Part shown: in pieces, positions 1 to 8,106 of the stretch
Layout: each line of letters starts with the position of its first letter
Numbering within the stretch: position 1 is the stretch's first letter
DNA from: JANPBY01 sp963851405
GTDB taxonomy: Bacteria > Actinomycetota > Actinomycetes > DATJPE01
DNA length: 64,000 nt
Assembly (NCBI GenBank): GCA_963851405.1
Contig: CAWKPB010000009.1
Location: forward strand, 1 to 64,000
Reading direction: 5' to 3'
Made by a program: the position numbers and the translations under genes
The notes under the pieces: generated by a model
Seen by the model: the letters and a program-made list of their open reading frames with translations, nothing else
Database searches by the model: none
Told to the model about the DNA's origin: nothing

Positions 1-452
1 TCTGCTTGCGCATCTCCCGGTCCGAGAGGAGCCGCGCACGACGCATCCAGAACCGTCGTGTCTGCTCGCCCCAGCAGGATCCTTGAAGGGACAAGATCGC
101 CATGGTGGAGGCCACTTTGATGCAGGCAGGCAACCGCCCCTGCGATCGGCGCAAGACAAGCACTCGCCTCGGGCAGTCGCATCGCCCCGATCCGCTCGTT
201 TCGACGATCCAAGCCAAGACCGGAGACATAGGGAATCAGCGTCCACGACTGGCCCGACGCGTCGGCGACCACGCCCTGCAGCGGTAGCAGCGCAGGATGA
301 TCAGGCAGGTCTGCTGCTGCCGCTCCGGGCCGAGCGACCAACCAGGTCTGATCATCACCCTTGACCAACCAGGGGCTCCAAGGACCGGAGCCGAGAGGCC
401 GCACGATCGTGAGGCCGATGAATTGGGGGCCGGAGGTGCCTGGCTCGGGCAT
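1..452 (-). CDS. Protein-kinase-like (probable pseudokinase) protein, N-terminal part, runs off left edge
   Basis: An open frame of 150 codons on the minus strand starts with ATG at 452 and has no stop before the window edge, so the C-terminus is missing. It follows the Hanks-type kinase fold: a glycine-loop-like GSGPW at residues 21-25, HPALLPL at 52-58, and LHQSGLHHGDLVPSRILLG at 110-128, which aligns with the catalytic loop. Key residues are altered. The HRD motif reads HGD, the lysine after D reads V, the beta-3 lysine position reads LVAR, and DFG reads DAS (136-138). This suggests a pseudokinase or a strongly diverged kinase rather than an active enzyme. CAGGCT lies 6 nt before the ATG, consistent with a leaderless start, and the gene is divergent from peptidase E. 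The family call is from motif pattern only. Confidence 0.6.
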   Translation of the reverse strand, partial: MPEPGTSGPQFIGLTIVRPLGSGPWSPWLVKGDDQTWLVARPGAAAADLPDHPALLPLQGVVADASGQSWTLIPYVSGLGLDRRNERIGAMRLPEASACLAPIAGAVACLHQSGLHHGDLVPSRILLGRADTTVLDASCAAPLGPGDAQA

Positions 453-525
453 CGCACCAGCCTGCCGCGTTCGAGAGCGACGAGGCCTGCGTTGTCCACA
501 GGCCCGCGACTGGCAGACTCGGCGC

Positions 526-1251
526 GTGACCACCACCCCTCGTGTCTTGGCCACCAGCGGTGGCTTCTTGGCAACCGGTCGTTACCGCGGAATCGAACCA
601 GGACCCCTGCTGATCGAGGGATTGCGCCTCACCGGCAAGGACCGGCCCACGGTGTGCCTGGTCATGACCGCCAGCAGCGACAACCCCGAATACCTCCTCT
701 CCAGCTACGACGCCTTCCGGGGGTGGTCCGTGGACGTCACGCACCTGCGGCTGGCGAACATGCCCAACGGCGATCCCCGCGAGCTGGTCCTGGGGGCAGA
801 CCTCATCTGGGTGGGGGGTGGCTCGGTTGCGAACCTGCTGGAGCTGTGGCGCCTGCATGGCATCGACACCCTGATGGCCGAAGCCTGGCAGGCCGGAGTG
901 ATCCTCTCCGGGGTGAGTGCTGGCTCGTTGTGTTGGCACGTCGGGGGCACCACGGACTCATTCGGACCCGAGCTGCGACCGGTGACCAACGGGCTGGCCC
1001 TGCTCCCTTACGGAAACGGTGTCCACTACGACTCTGAGGCGCAACGCCGACCGCTCATGCACGAACTCGTGCGCTCGAGTGTCCTGCCGACCTCTTATGC
1101 CACGGACGACCGGGTAGGGATCCTCTACGAAGGCACCGAGCCGGTCCGGGTCATCTCCGAGACAGATTCCACCGGTCCGAGCGCCTACCGCATCGAATCG
1201 GCAGCCGGCCAAGCCGTCGAGACGCGGCTTGAACCAGGACCTATCAACTAG
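526..1251 (+). CDS. pepE: Peptidase E (S51 family dipeptidase-like)
   Basis: This 241-residue protein belongs to the S51 serine peptidases, whose members such as Salmonella PepE cleave Asp-X dipeptides; the actinobacterial substrate is not known. The nucleophile is Ser131 in GVSAGS, and the preceding IWVGGGS (residues 94-100) is the usual strand and turn of this class-I-glutamine-amidotransferase-like fold. The GTG at 526 was chosen because the protein then begins TTTPRVLATSGGF, the normal family N-terminus, and because CAGACT lies exactly 6 nt upstream, giving a probable leaderless start. The open frame extends back to 361, but that part has no family similarity. It is probably cytoplasmic, and it converges on the MMPL gene with only 13 nt between the stops. 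Confidence 0.85.
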   Translation: MTTTPRVLATSGGFLATGRYRGIEPGPLLIEGLRLTGKDRPTVCLVMTASSDNPEYLLSSYDAFRGWSVDVTHLRLANMPNGDPRELVLGADLIWVGGGSVANLLELWRLHGIDTLMAEAWQAGVILSGVSAGSLCWHVGGTTDSFGPELRPVTNGLALLPYGNGVHYDSEAQRRPLMHELVRSSVLPTSYATDDRVGILYEGTEPVRVISETDSTGPSAYRIESAAGQAVETRLEPGPIN

Positions 1252-1264
1252 CGATCCGGACCAA

Positions 1265-3367
1265 CTAGAGCGGTTCGGGTACGGGGTGCTCCACGTGTTC
1301 GTGATCGACGTCCTGGTGCCCGAGCGTGGATGGCCACCAGATGCGGCGGCCGATGTCGTAACTAAGCGCCGGCACCAGGATCGAACGAACGACGATGGTG
1401 TCAAGAAGAACTCCGAACGCCACGACGAAGCCGATCTGCGCCGTGAAGACCAAGGGCAAGGTGAACAGCACGGCAAAAGTCGCGGCCAGGACGACTCCGG
1501 CCGAAGTGATGACGCCTCCTGTCACGGCCAGGCCACGCAGAATCCCTGGTCGGGTACCGATTCGGATCGATTCTTCGCGCACGCGGGTCATGAGGAAGAT
1601 GTTGTAGTCGATCCCTAGCGCGACCAAGAAGATGAAGGCAAAGAGCGGGAACGAGCTATCCGCCCCGGCGAAACCGAAGACATGAGTGAACACGTAGGCG
1701 GAAACGCCCAGTGCAGCCAGGAAGGACAAGATCACGGTCGCGATCAGCAGGACAGGGGCAAGCACGGACCGCAACAAAATCATCAGAATGACAAAGACCA
1801 CCAGCAGCACCAACGGAATCACGACTCGGCTGTCTCGCCGACTGGCGTCCTGAACATCTTGTTGGACAGCCGTGGTTCCGCCCACCAGAACGTCTGTTGA
1901 CACCTCGTCCAGCGCCTCACGCAGCCGCTGCGTGGTCTGCGCCGCAGCGGGGCTGTCAGGAGCGTCGTTCAAGGTGAACTGCACGGCGACCAGGTCCCCC
2001 GCCGTCCGCGGCTCCCCGGCCGGTCCAGCGATTCCGGGGTCCTCCACCCCAAGCGCAAGGATGTCCTCGGCCTGGGAGGCCGGACCGATCACGATCACCG
2101 GACTCCCGGTGCCAGCGGGAAAGTGTTTGGCTATCAGTTCCTGGCCCTCGACTGACTCAGGCTTGTTTCGGAAGGCATCGCTTTGCGCGAGTCCGTCGGC
2201 CTCCAGGTTGACCACGTTGAGCGCGAGGATGCCCAACACCAGGGCCGTCGCTACCCAGACGACGCGTGGTCGCCCGGAGATGATTGATCCGATGCGAGCA
2301 AAGAAGCCCTGTTCCTGGTGGACCTCCGATGGATAACGCGGGACGAGTGGCCAAAACGCCCATCGACCGACGATGACGAGCAGCGCCGGCAGCAGGGTAA
2401 GCATCGCGAGCAAGGCGCAGCCGACACCGATCGCCGTGACCGGTCCCAGTGCTCGGCTGGACTCGACTTCCGCGGCCAACAAGCAAAGCAGCCCGATGGC
2501 GACCGTCGCTGCGGAGGCGACAATGGCCGGCCCGGCTTTGTGCAGCGCCTCGGCCATGGCTTCGTGCCGGTCGTCGTGGCGATGCAGCTCCTCGCGGTAG
2601 CGCGCGACGAGGAGCAGGGCATAGTCAGTCCCAGCCCCGAACACGAGGACTGTGAGGATGCTGGCCGTCTGCCCGTTGACAACGAAGATGTCCGCGTTGG
2701 CGAACAGGTAGACCACACCCTGAGCGAGGGTGAGGCCGGCGAAGACCGAAAAGACCGGGAAAGCCCACAGGATCGGACTGCGGTAGGTGATCAGCAAGAT
2801 GATGATGACCACGACAGCAGCGAGGCCCAGCAAACGTGCATCGAGGGTCTCGAAGACCTTGATGAAGTCGCCCTGGATCCCCGCCGGCCCGTCGACCTTG
2901 ACCACCAGTCCGTCCGATTGGGTGACCAATGCTCGCATGGCATCGATCTCGCCTCCGAGCGCGAAACCGTCCGTCGACAACAGGGGCACGACGATCTCGA
3001 GTGCTTCCCCGTCTTGGGACGGGATCACGGCAGGGACCGTCCCGACGATGGTGAGTTCCGGGGAGTCGACGAACGCCTGTCGATCGGACTCGACCGCCGC
3101 GACGTCCGCAGCGGTGACTCCGCCGTTCCTGGCGTAGATCACCACCGCGGGCAGCGTGTCTTCGCCCTGGAACTGCCGGAGCTGCTCGATGACGAGGACC
3201 GACTCTGCAGTACTCGGCAGATAGGAGTCAGCGTTGTTGACCTGCGCAGAGTTGAGCTTGGCCGACAGCGGGCCTAAGGCGGCCAAGGCCAACACCCACA
3301 GCATCAAGACCAGCCACTTCGAACGACGTCCGCAAACCAAGCGCGCGAGCTGTTGTCCCCCGCTCAT
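1265..3367 (-). CDS. MMPL family RND-type transporter
   Basis: A 700-residue inner-membrane protein of the MmpL/RND superfamily, which uses proton motive force to export lipids or hydrophobic drugs. It has two repeats, each with a leading membrane segment, a large extracytoplasmic loop and a block of membrane helices. The hallmark GTDYALLLVARYREEL in the first half and GIDYNIFLMTRVREE in the second half carry the conserved Asp-Tyr pairs of the proton relay. The length is typical of short MMPL proteins without the long mycobacterial C-terminal extension. No regulator or lipid-synthesis gene is adjacent, so the substrate cannot be inferred. A second, less similar MMPL gene lies at 44.3-46.6 kb. 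Confidence 0.88.
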   Translation of the reverse strand: MSGGQQLARLVCGRRSKWLVLMLWVLALAALGPLSAKLNSAQVNNADSYLPSTAESVLVIEQLRQFQGEDTLPAVVIYARNGGVTAADVAAVESDRQAFVDSPELTIVGTVPAVIPSQDGEALEIVVPLLSTDGFALGGEIDAMRALVTQSDGLVVKVDGPAGIQGDFIKVFETLDARLLGLAAVVVIIILLITYRSPILWAFPVFSVFAGLTLAQGVVYLFANADIFVVNGQTASILTVLVFGAGTDYALLLVARYREELHRHDDRHEAMAEALHKAGPAIVASAATVAIGLLCLLAAEVESSRALGPVTAIGVGCALLAMLTLLPALLVIVGRWAFWPLVPRYPSEVHQEQGFFARIGSIISGRPRVVWVATALVLGILALNVVNLEADGLAQSDAFRNKPESVEGQELIAKHFPAGTGSPVIVIGPASQAEDILALGVEDPGIAGPAGEPRTAGDLVAVQFTLNDAPDSPAAAQTTQRLREALDEVSTDVLVGGTTAVQQDVQDASRRDSRVVIPLVLLVVFVILMILLRSVLAPVLLIATVILSFLAALGVSAYVFTHVFGFAGADSSFPLFAFIFLVALGIDYNIFLMTRVREESIRIGTRPGILRGLAVTGGVITSAGVVLAATFAVLFTLPLVFTAQIGFVVAFGVLLDTIVVRSILVPALSYDIGRRIWWPSTLGHQDVDHEHVEHPVPEPL

Positions 3368-3601
3368 CTGTGGCTCCGTTTCCCGCGCTCACCCGTAACT
3401 GCCTTGGCCCTCAAACCAGGGCCCGCGGCACCGCCGACGGACCTGAATTCCACCCGAATGGACCCTAGCGGAGCCTGAATGAGCGTGGACGAGACGGAAC
3501 CGCGACACACGTGTGACGCCCCGGCGATGGAACTGCGCGAGCAAACCGCGGATAGTCAAGAGACCGGGAGGCCCACCCTCCCAACAACTGAGGAGGTTGT
3601 G

Positions 3602-4114
3602 ATGACGCTCATGGCAGGTGACGCCACCACTGCTCCATCCGCTCCCGCCCTCAACTCGCAGCCCTCGCTCGTTGACAACGCCTCTGTCCCATCCATCCCC
3701 GCTCCCCGCGTCTCAGCGGATGAATTCGATATGGCCCGCCTGGACCAGGTCTTGTCCGTCGAGGCTCCCACCGCTGTCTGGTGGGCCGATGCCGCGAAGC
3801 TGCTGGATCATCTGAGCGACCGGATGTTCGAACACCGGACCACGGTTGAGGGGCCGCACGGGCTGCATCAAGAACTCATCGATACCCAGCCCCGCCTCGC
3901 GCCGGCCGTTGACCGTCTTGAGCGCGACCACGCCGAGCTGGCGGACCGGATGGTCGCCGCCCGCCTGTTGGTCGGTGAGCGAGCCGGCGATCCGGACGGG
4001 GTCGGCACGGTCCTTGCCTCCCTCACCGAGATTCGCGATCAGCTCAACGCCCATCAGCGCCGGGCCAACACGGTCCTGCACGACGCGCACTGCGTGGACA
4101 TCGGCGGAGAGTGA
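3602..4114 (+). CDS. Hypothetical helical protein, hemerythrin-like features
   Basis: This 170-residue protein was not recognised with certainty. After a Pro/Ala/Ser-rich N-terminal stretch, the C-terminal 110 residues look all-helical and contain regularly spaced histidines (FEHR, GPHGLHQE, RDHAE, NAHQRR, LHDAH) and end in DIGGE. This recalls HHE/hemerythrin-like four-helix proteins of actinobacteria, but the ligand set cannot be confirmed by eye. The start was set at ATG 3602 because a perfect AGGAGG lies at 3591-3596, 5 nt upstream. The frame is open back to an ATG at 3479, which would add 41 residues of low-complexity sequence. It precedes lipB by 42 nt, but lipB appears to have its own promoter. 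Confidence 0.55.
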   Translation: MTLMAGDATTAPSAPALNSQPSLVDNASVPSIPAPRVSADEFDMARLDQVLSVEAPTAVWWADAAKLLDHLSDRMFEHRTTVEGPHGLHQELIDTQPRLAPAVDRLERDHAELADRMVAARLLVGERAGDPDGVGTVLASLTEIRDQLNAHQRRANTVLHDAHCVDIGGE

Positions 4115-4143
4115 TCGCGGCGCCCTGACGCCCACGAGCAACC

Positions 4144-4149
4144 TAGGCT
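4144..4149 (+). promoter_or_regulatory. -10 hexamer TAGGCT of lipB
   Basis: TAGGCT lies 7 nt before the GTG start of lipB, so the transcript probably begins at or next to the start codon. Confidence 0.5.
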
Positions 4150-4156
4150 GGGGGAC

Positions 4157-4840
4157 GTGCACAACCCGCCTGCCCTGAGTCTGCGCGTTCAACGCATGGA
4201 CCTTGGGACCCGGCTCATTCCCTACGGCGAGGCCTGGGATGAGCAGCGCCGCCTCCACGCAGCCGTGGCCGAGGGACGGGAGCCGGACACCGTGCTCCTC
4301 CTGGAACACGAGGCCGTATTCACGGCTGGACGTCGCGTCCAAGCCTGGGAGCGCCCCACCGACGGCACCCCGGTGGTCGATGTCGATCGTGGAGGCACCA
4401 TCACCTGGCACGGCCCCGGCCAGCTCGTCGGCTACCCGATCGTGACCTTGCCAGCGCCGTACGACGTGGTCGGACATGTCCGTCGTCTCGAGCGAGCCCT
4501 GATGGCGGCGTGTGCTGATCTGGGTTTGACCACCACGCAGGTCGAAGGACGATCGGGCGTCTGGATCACCGCCGATGACCAGGGGCCGGACCGCAAGATC
4601 GCCGCCCTAGGGATACGGGTCGCCCGGGGCGTCACCATGCACGGGTTCGCACTGAACTGCGAGTGCGATCTTGGGTCCTTTGGGCGGATCGTCCCGTGCG
4701 GAATCACCGATGCCTCGGTCACGTCGCTCAGCGCGGAACTCCAGCGAACCGTGTCTGTTCTCGAAGTCGCCCCGGTGGTCACAGCCCGCCTCACCGAAGT
4801 CCTTGGCACGGCCGACTCAGCCGTAGGGTGGAGCGCGTGA
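4157..4840 (+). CDS. lipB: Lipoyl(octanoyl) transferase LipB
   Basis: LipB moves the octanoyl group from acyl carrier protein to the lipoyl domains of 2-oxoacid dehydrogenases and GcvH, giving the substrate for LipA. The 227-residue protein shows the family signatures: TWHGPGQLVGYP around residue 84-94, the catalytic Lys147 in KIAALGIRV, and the acyl-thioester Cys181 in PCGITD. The GTG at 4157 was taken as the start because a -10-like hexamer sits 7 nt before it; the internal ATG at 4196 is a weaker alternative. Its stop overlaps the lipA start by 2 nt (GTGA), so the two genes are translationally coupled and form the usual lipoate-synthesis pair. Confidence 0.93.
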   Translation: MHNPPALSLRVQRMDLGTRLIPYGEAWDEQRRLHAAVAEGREPDTVLLLEHEAVFTAGRRVQAWERPTDGTPVVDVDRGGTITWHGPGQLVGYPIVTLPAPYDVVGHVRRLERALMAACADLGLTTTQVEGRSGVWITADDQGPDRKIAALGIRVARGVTMHGFALNCECDLGSFGRIVPCGITDASVTSLSAELQRTVSVLEVAPVVTARLTEVLGTADSAVGWSA

Positions 4841-5790
4841 CCGTCACCTCGGAGGGCCGACGCCTGCTGCGCGTCGAGGCGAAGAACTCCGAGACGCCCA
4901 TCGAACGCAAACCGTCCTGGATCAAGACGACCATGCGGACCGGGCCGGAATTCACCGCTCTCAAGGGCCTGGTCGCGCGTGAAGGCCTGCATACGGTGTG
5001 CGAAGCGGCCGGCTGCCCCAACATCTACGAATGCTGGGAGGACCGGGAAGCCACCTTCCTCATCGGTGGCGACCAGTGCACCCGGCGGTGCGACTTCTGC
5101 CAGATTGACACCGGAAAACCGCAGCCCCTCGACCGCGATGAACCACGGCGGGTAGCCGAGTCCGTGCGGACCATGGAACTGCGGTACGCCACCGTTACCG
5201 GGGTGGCACGAGACGACCTCCGCGACGGGGGGGCCTGGCTGTACGCCGAAACCGTGACGCTCATTCACGCACTCAATCCTGGCACCGGTGTGGAACTGCT
5301 CATCCCGGACTTCAACGGCGAGCCCGACCTGTTGGCATCAGTCTTCGCGACGACCCCGGAGGTCCTCGCTCACAACGTGGAAACCGTGCCGCGCGTCTTT
5401 CGACGGATCCGGCCCGGGTTCGACTATGAGCGATCGCTGGGCGTGATCAGCCAAGCGCGCGCGGCTGGCCTCGTGACCAAGTCCAATCTCATCCTTGGCC
5501 TGGGCGAGACCTCCGCTGAAGTGATCGACTCGCTGGCCGACCTTCGTGCCGCAGGCTGTGAGCTGGTGACGATCACCCAGTATCTGCGCCCATCAGCGAG
5601 GTTCCACCCTGTCGAGCGCTGGGTGCGCCCCGAGGAGTTCGTCGAGCTCGGTACCAAGGCGGAGGAGATGGGCTTTGCCGGTGTCCTGAGCGGCCCCTTG
5701 GTAAGGAGTTCCTACCGGGCCGGACGCCTCTATGCGCAAGCCATCGACCGTCGCGCCCGCGACAACCGGTCAGGAGTGGCCGATGACTGA
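4837..5790 (+). CDS. lipA: Lipoyl synthase LipA
   Basis: A radical-SAM enzyme that inserts two sulfur atoms into the protein-bound octanoyl chain. The 317-residue product has both iron-sulfur motifs: the auxiliary cluster cysteines 55, 60 and 66 (CEAAGC...YEC) and the radical-SAM triad Cys81, Cys85 and Cys88 (CTRRCDFC). The C-terminal RSSYRAG supplies the serine that ligates the auxiliary cluster. The GTG at 4837 was chosen because it overlaps the lipB stop and yields the typical actinobacterial N-terminus TSEGRRLLRVEAKN. A longer frame from 4663 overlaps lipB and has no family similarity. Cytoplasmic. Confidence 0.95.
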   Translation: MTVTSEGRRLLRVEAKNSETPIERKPSWIKTTMRTGPEFTALKGLVAREGLHTVCEAAGCPNIYECWEDREATFLIGGDQCTRRCDFCQIDTGKPQPLDRDEPRRVAESVRTMELRYATVTGVARDDLRDGGAWLYAETVTLIHALNPGTGVELLIPDFNGEPDLLASVFATTPEVLAHNVETVPRVFRRIRPGFDYERSLGVISQARAAGLVTKSNLILGLGETSAEVIDSLADLRAAGCELVTITQYLRPSARFHPVERWVRPEEFVELGTKAEEMGFAGVLSGPLVRSSYRAGRLYAQAIDRRARDNRSGVADD

Positions 5791-5805
5791 TCCGTACGGC
5801 GCCGC

Positions 5806-6645
5806 ATGAAGCGGCGCGCGACCACCGGTGACCGGCCCGAACGCGACTTGGTCTATCCGCCCGTTTTGGTCGCCGCCCGCGCGGCCTTCTTCAGTTTGGG
5901 TCTCGACTTCACCGTGTCCGGGAGCGAGAACATCCCGCGCGAGGGAAGCGCGCTCCTGGCGATCAACCACACTGGCTGGCTTGACTTCACCTTCGCCGGC
6001 TACGCGGCTCACCCCTCTCGACGCCTTGTGCGTTTCATGGCCAAGCAGAGCATCTTCGACGCACCCGTTGCCGGCCCACTGATGCGAGGGATGAAGCACA
6101 TCCCCGTCGATCGCGAAGCTGGGGCCGCGGCGTACCGTGAGGCCGTCACCGTGCTTCGACAGGGCCAGATTGTTGGGGTCTTTCCGGAAACGACGATCTC
6201 GCGTTCCTTCGAGTTGTTGCCGTTCAAGACCGGGACAGCCCGGATGGCGGTGTCCGGGAAGGCGCCGATTCTCCCCGTGGTGATCTGGGGCTCCCAGCGC
6301 GTATGGACGGCCGGACGACGCCGAGCCGTGGCTCCCTACCGAATCCCGATCAGCATCGATGTCCTCCCGCCGATGACGGTCACCCGCGGGGACGACGCCG
6401 AAGAGGTGACCGCCCAACTTAGGGCGACCATGGAGGTGGCGCTGCACGCAGCGCAGGAGCGATACCCCGCGCAACCCAGGAGCGAGGCTGACCGGTGGTG
6501 GCTTCCCGCACGTCTGGGTGGTGCGGCTCCAACGCCTGAGGAGGCGGAGAAGATCGCCGTACGACGGGCGGCCGAACGGGCGGCGCGCCTGGCCGCCGAA
6601 GCCCCGAGCGACCAGTCATCGACCGGCGGGCCGGACCAGGGCTGA
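5806..6645 (+). CDS. 1-acyl-sn-glycerol-3-phosphate acyltransferase family protein (PlsC-like)
   Basis: A 279-residue acyltransferase of the PlsC/LPLAT superfamily, expected to acylate a lysophospholipid or related lipid at the inner face of the membrane. It has the block-I motif NHTGWLD (residues 54-60), including the catalytic His-Asp pair, and the block-III motif FPETT (126-130) that binds the glycerol phosphate. In most PlsC proteins block III reads FPEGT, so the Thr replacing Gly is a small deviation. The last 50 residues are charged, Ala/Arg-rich and probably disordered. The ATG at 5806 follows lipA by 15 nt, suggesting co-transcription with the lipoate genes. Confidence 0.82.
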   Translation: MKRRATTGDRPERDLVYPPVLVAARAAFFSLGLDFTVSGSENIPREGSALLAINHTGWLDFTFAGYAAHPSRRLVRFMAKQSIFDAPVAGPLMRGMKHIPVDREAGAAAYREAVTVLRQGQIVGVFPETTISRSFELLPFKTGTARMAVSGKAPILPVVIWGSQRVWTAGRRRAVAPYRIPISIDVLPPMTVTRGDDAEEVTAQLRATMEVALHAAQERYPAQPRSEADRWWLPARLGGAAPTPEEAEKIAVRRAAERAARLAAEAPSDQSSTGGPDQG

Positions 6646-6667
6646 CGCCCCGTACCCTGGACTCACT

Positions 6668-7354
6668 ATGGCGAAGGAACCGAAGCCCAAGAAGATGGGG
6701 CGTATCGCGCAGTTACGGCAGGCGTACGCCATGACCCGGCCGAATGACCCGCAGCTGCCGTGGGTTCTCGCAGCCCTCTTCGTTGGCGTCTTTGTCGCGA
6801 TCCTGGCGCTCGGTTTTGTGCTGAACAATCCGTGGACCCTGGGGCTCATCGGCCTCATGGTCGCCACCTTGGCCACCATGTTCGTGTTCAGTCGCCGCGT
6901 GGAGAAGGCGGCCTTTAGCTCCATCGAAGGTCAGCCCGGCGCTGCCGCAGCGGTTCTCAACACCCTCCGCCGTGGATGGACCGTGACACCGGCCGTCGCC
7001 GTAACGCGCAATCAGGACATCGTGCATCGCGTCACGGGACGCCCCGGCGTCGTCCTGGTCGCCGAGGGTCGCCCCAGCAGCGCCGCCAATCTGCTTACTG
7101 CCGAGCGGAAGCGGGTGGCGCGGGTGCTCGGGGACGCCCCTGTGCACGAGTTCCTGGTGGGCGACGGCGACGGGCAAGTTCGGTTGAAAAAGCTGTCGCG
7201 AACGATTCAGAAATTGCCGCGGACTCTGCGTCCACCGGAGGTTTCGGAGCTCAACCGCCGCCTCAAGGCCCTGGACAACCAGCGCGGGCAACTGCCCATC
7301 CCCAAGGGACCGCTTCCGAAGGGTGCTCGGATGCCCAAGGTGCCGAGGAGCTGA
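6668..7354 (+). CDS. DUF4191 domain membrane protein
   Basis: A 228-residue protein of the actinobacterial DUF4191 family, of unknown function and conserved next to lipA and glnA. The N-terminus is basic (AKEPKPKKMGRIAQLRQAY) and is followed by two membrane segments, roughly residues 33-55 and 60-80. A soluble domain follows that contains VTRNQDIVHRVTGRPGVVLVAEG and ends in a Lys/Pro-rich tail. The start at 6668 matches the family N-terminus, whereas the open frame reaches back into the preceding gene. TACCCT lies 9 nt before the ATG and could be a promoter. The protein is expected in the cytoplasmic membrane. Confidence 0.85.
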   Translation: MAKEPKPKKMGRIAQLRQAYAMTRPNDPQLPWVLAALFVGVFVAILALGFVLNNPWTLGLIGLMVATLATMFVFSRRVEKAAFSSIEGQPGAAAAVLNTLRRGWTVTPAVAVTRNQDIVHRVTGRPGVVLVAEGRPSSAANLLTAERKRVARVLGDAPVHEFLVGDGDGQVRLKKLSRTIQKLPRTLRPPEVSELNRRLKALDNQRGQLPIPKGPLPKGARMPKVPRS

Positions 7355-7384
7355 ACTGACCCAAGCGCTCACACGGTCAGTGGC

Positions 7385-7939
7385 TCAGCGGTTCACGCAT
7401 ACCGAGCCGACGGCTTTGTCGTGCAACCCCCGGCCGTCTCGATCCCAGATGATCGCCGGGATGACGAGAACGATCAGCACCGTACGCAGCAGGCATCGAC
7501 CGGGCCCCAATCGGGTCCCATCCACTCGACGCACGCCGATGCGCAGGATCTGCTGACCGAAGGACCCTCCCGCCAGGGCCGTCAGCAGCCACACCTCGAG
7601 CAAGAACAACGTGGTGTTCCACGGGCGGATGGTGGCAAGACCCGCCTCCCCGCCCGACACGCGGGTGACCACGGCCCAGGCGATCAGATAACACGCCAGC
7701 CAGTCGATGGTGAGAGCGGCCAGCCTTCGGCCGAAGGTGGCGACGGCCCCGGATCCGGATTCGGGGTAGCCAAGACGCTGGCCCCGGTATCCCAGATCTG
7801 TTCCGGCGTCCTCAGCCGCGGACCGAGGCCCAGACAGCCAGGAGAACACCTCGGCCCTGGATAGTCCGGCTGGCTGTCCCGCCGGCACGGGTGCCGGCTC
7901 GTTTTCGTCGCCTGGGTCGCTCGGCGTCGACTCGCTCAT
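7385..7939 (-). CDS. RDD family membrane protein
   Basis: A 184-residue RDD-domain protein. The N-terminal 60 residues are acidic and Pro-rich. The domain then begins with FGRRLAALTIDWLACYLIAWAVV, where the family's Arg-Asp-Asp signature region reads R..D, and continues with a second membrane segment and FGQQILRIGVRRVDG. A final helix leads into DRDGRGLHDKAVGS, the conserved C-terminal motif. RDD proteins are thought to act in transport or as small membrane scaffolds, and the role here is unknown. The ATG at 7939 is preceded by GAGGG 5 nt upstream. The gene is divergent from glnA, and the shared intergenic region carries the GlnR box, which could also affect this gene. Confidence 0.85.
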   Translation of the reverse strand: MSESTPSDPGDENEPAPVPAGQPAGLSRAEVFSWLSGPRSAAEDAGTDLGYRGQRLGYPESGSGAVATFGRRLAALTIDWLACYLIAWAVVTRVSGGEAGLATIRPWNTTLFLLEVWLLTALAGGSFGQQILRIGVRRVDGTRLGPGRCLLRTVLIVLVIPAIIWDRDGRGLHDKAVGSVCVNR

Positions 7940-7991
7940 GACGCCCTCATCTGAGCAGGTTATCGGGCCTCGCCCACACGGTCTCCCGGGC

Positions 7992-8029
7992 GTAACGTCG
8001 GGGAAACAATCGGGACACGGTGAAGAAAC
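7992..8029 (+). promoter_or_regulatory. Tandem GlnR box upstream of glnA
   Basis: Four pentamers, GTAAC (7992), GAAAC (8003), GACAC (8014) and GAAAC (8025), are separated by exactly 6 nt, placing them on one helix face at 11-bp steps. This is the published actinomycete GlnR consensus gTnAC-n6-GaAAC present twice. A -10-like TACTGT follows at 8040-8045, so GlnR would bind over and just upstream of the -35 region. GlnR itself is not in the window. Confidence 0.88.
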
Positions 8030-8106
8030 CGCCGGCCCGTACTGTCGCTGACGCAACCAGTCGCCGGCCAAACGGCCGTGGCCCGTAGTTCGCTCTTGGA
8101 GGGTGA

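Noticed and set aside
297..1037. Plus-strand 246-codon frame overlapping peptidase E
   Set aside because: It is a shadow frame; the residues are Arg/Pro/Ala-rich without any motif, whereas the pepE frame has the S51 signature.
2318..3277. 319-codon frame antisense to the MMPL gene
   Set aside because: The composition (Asp/Arg/Gln-rich, no motif) is typical of the antisense of a membrane-protein gene in GC-rich DNA.
3479..3601. Extended N-terminus of the hypothetical protein at 3602
   Set aside because: It is low-complexity, and a perfect AGGAGG 5 nt before ATG 3602 marks the better start.
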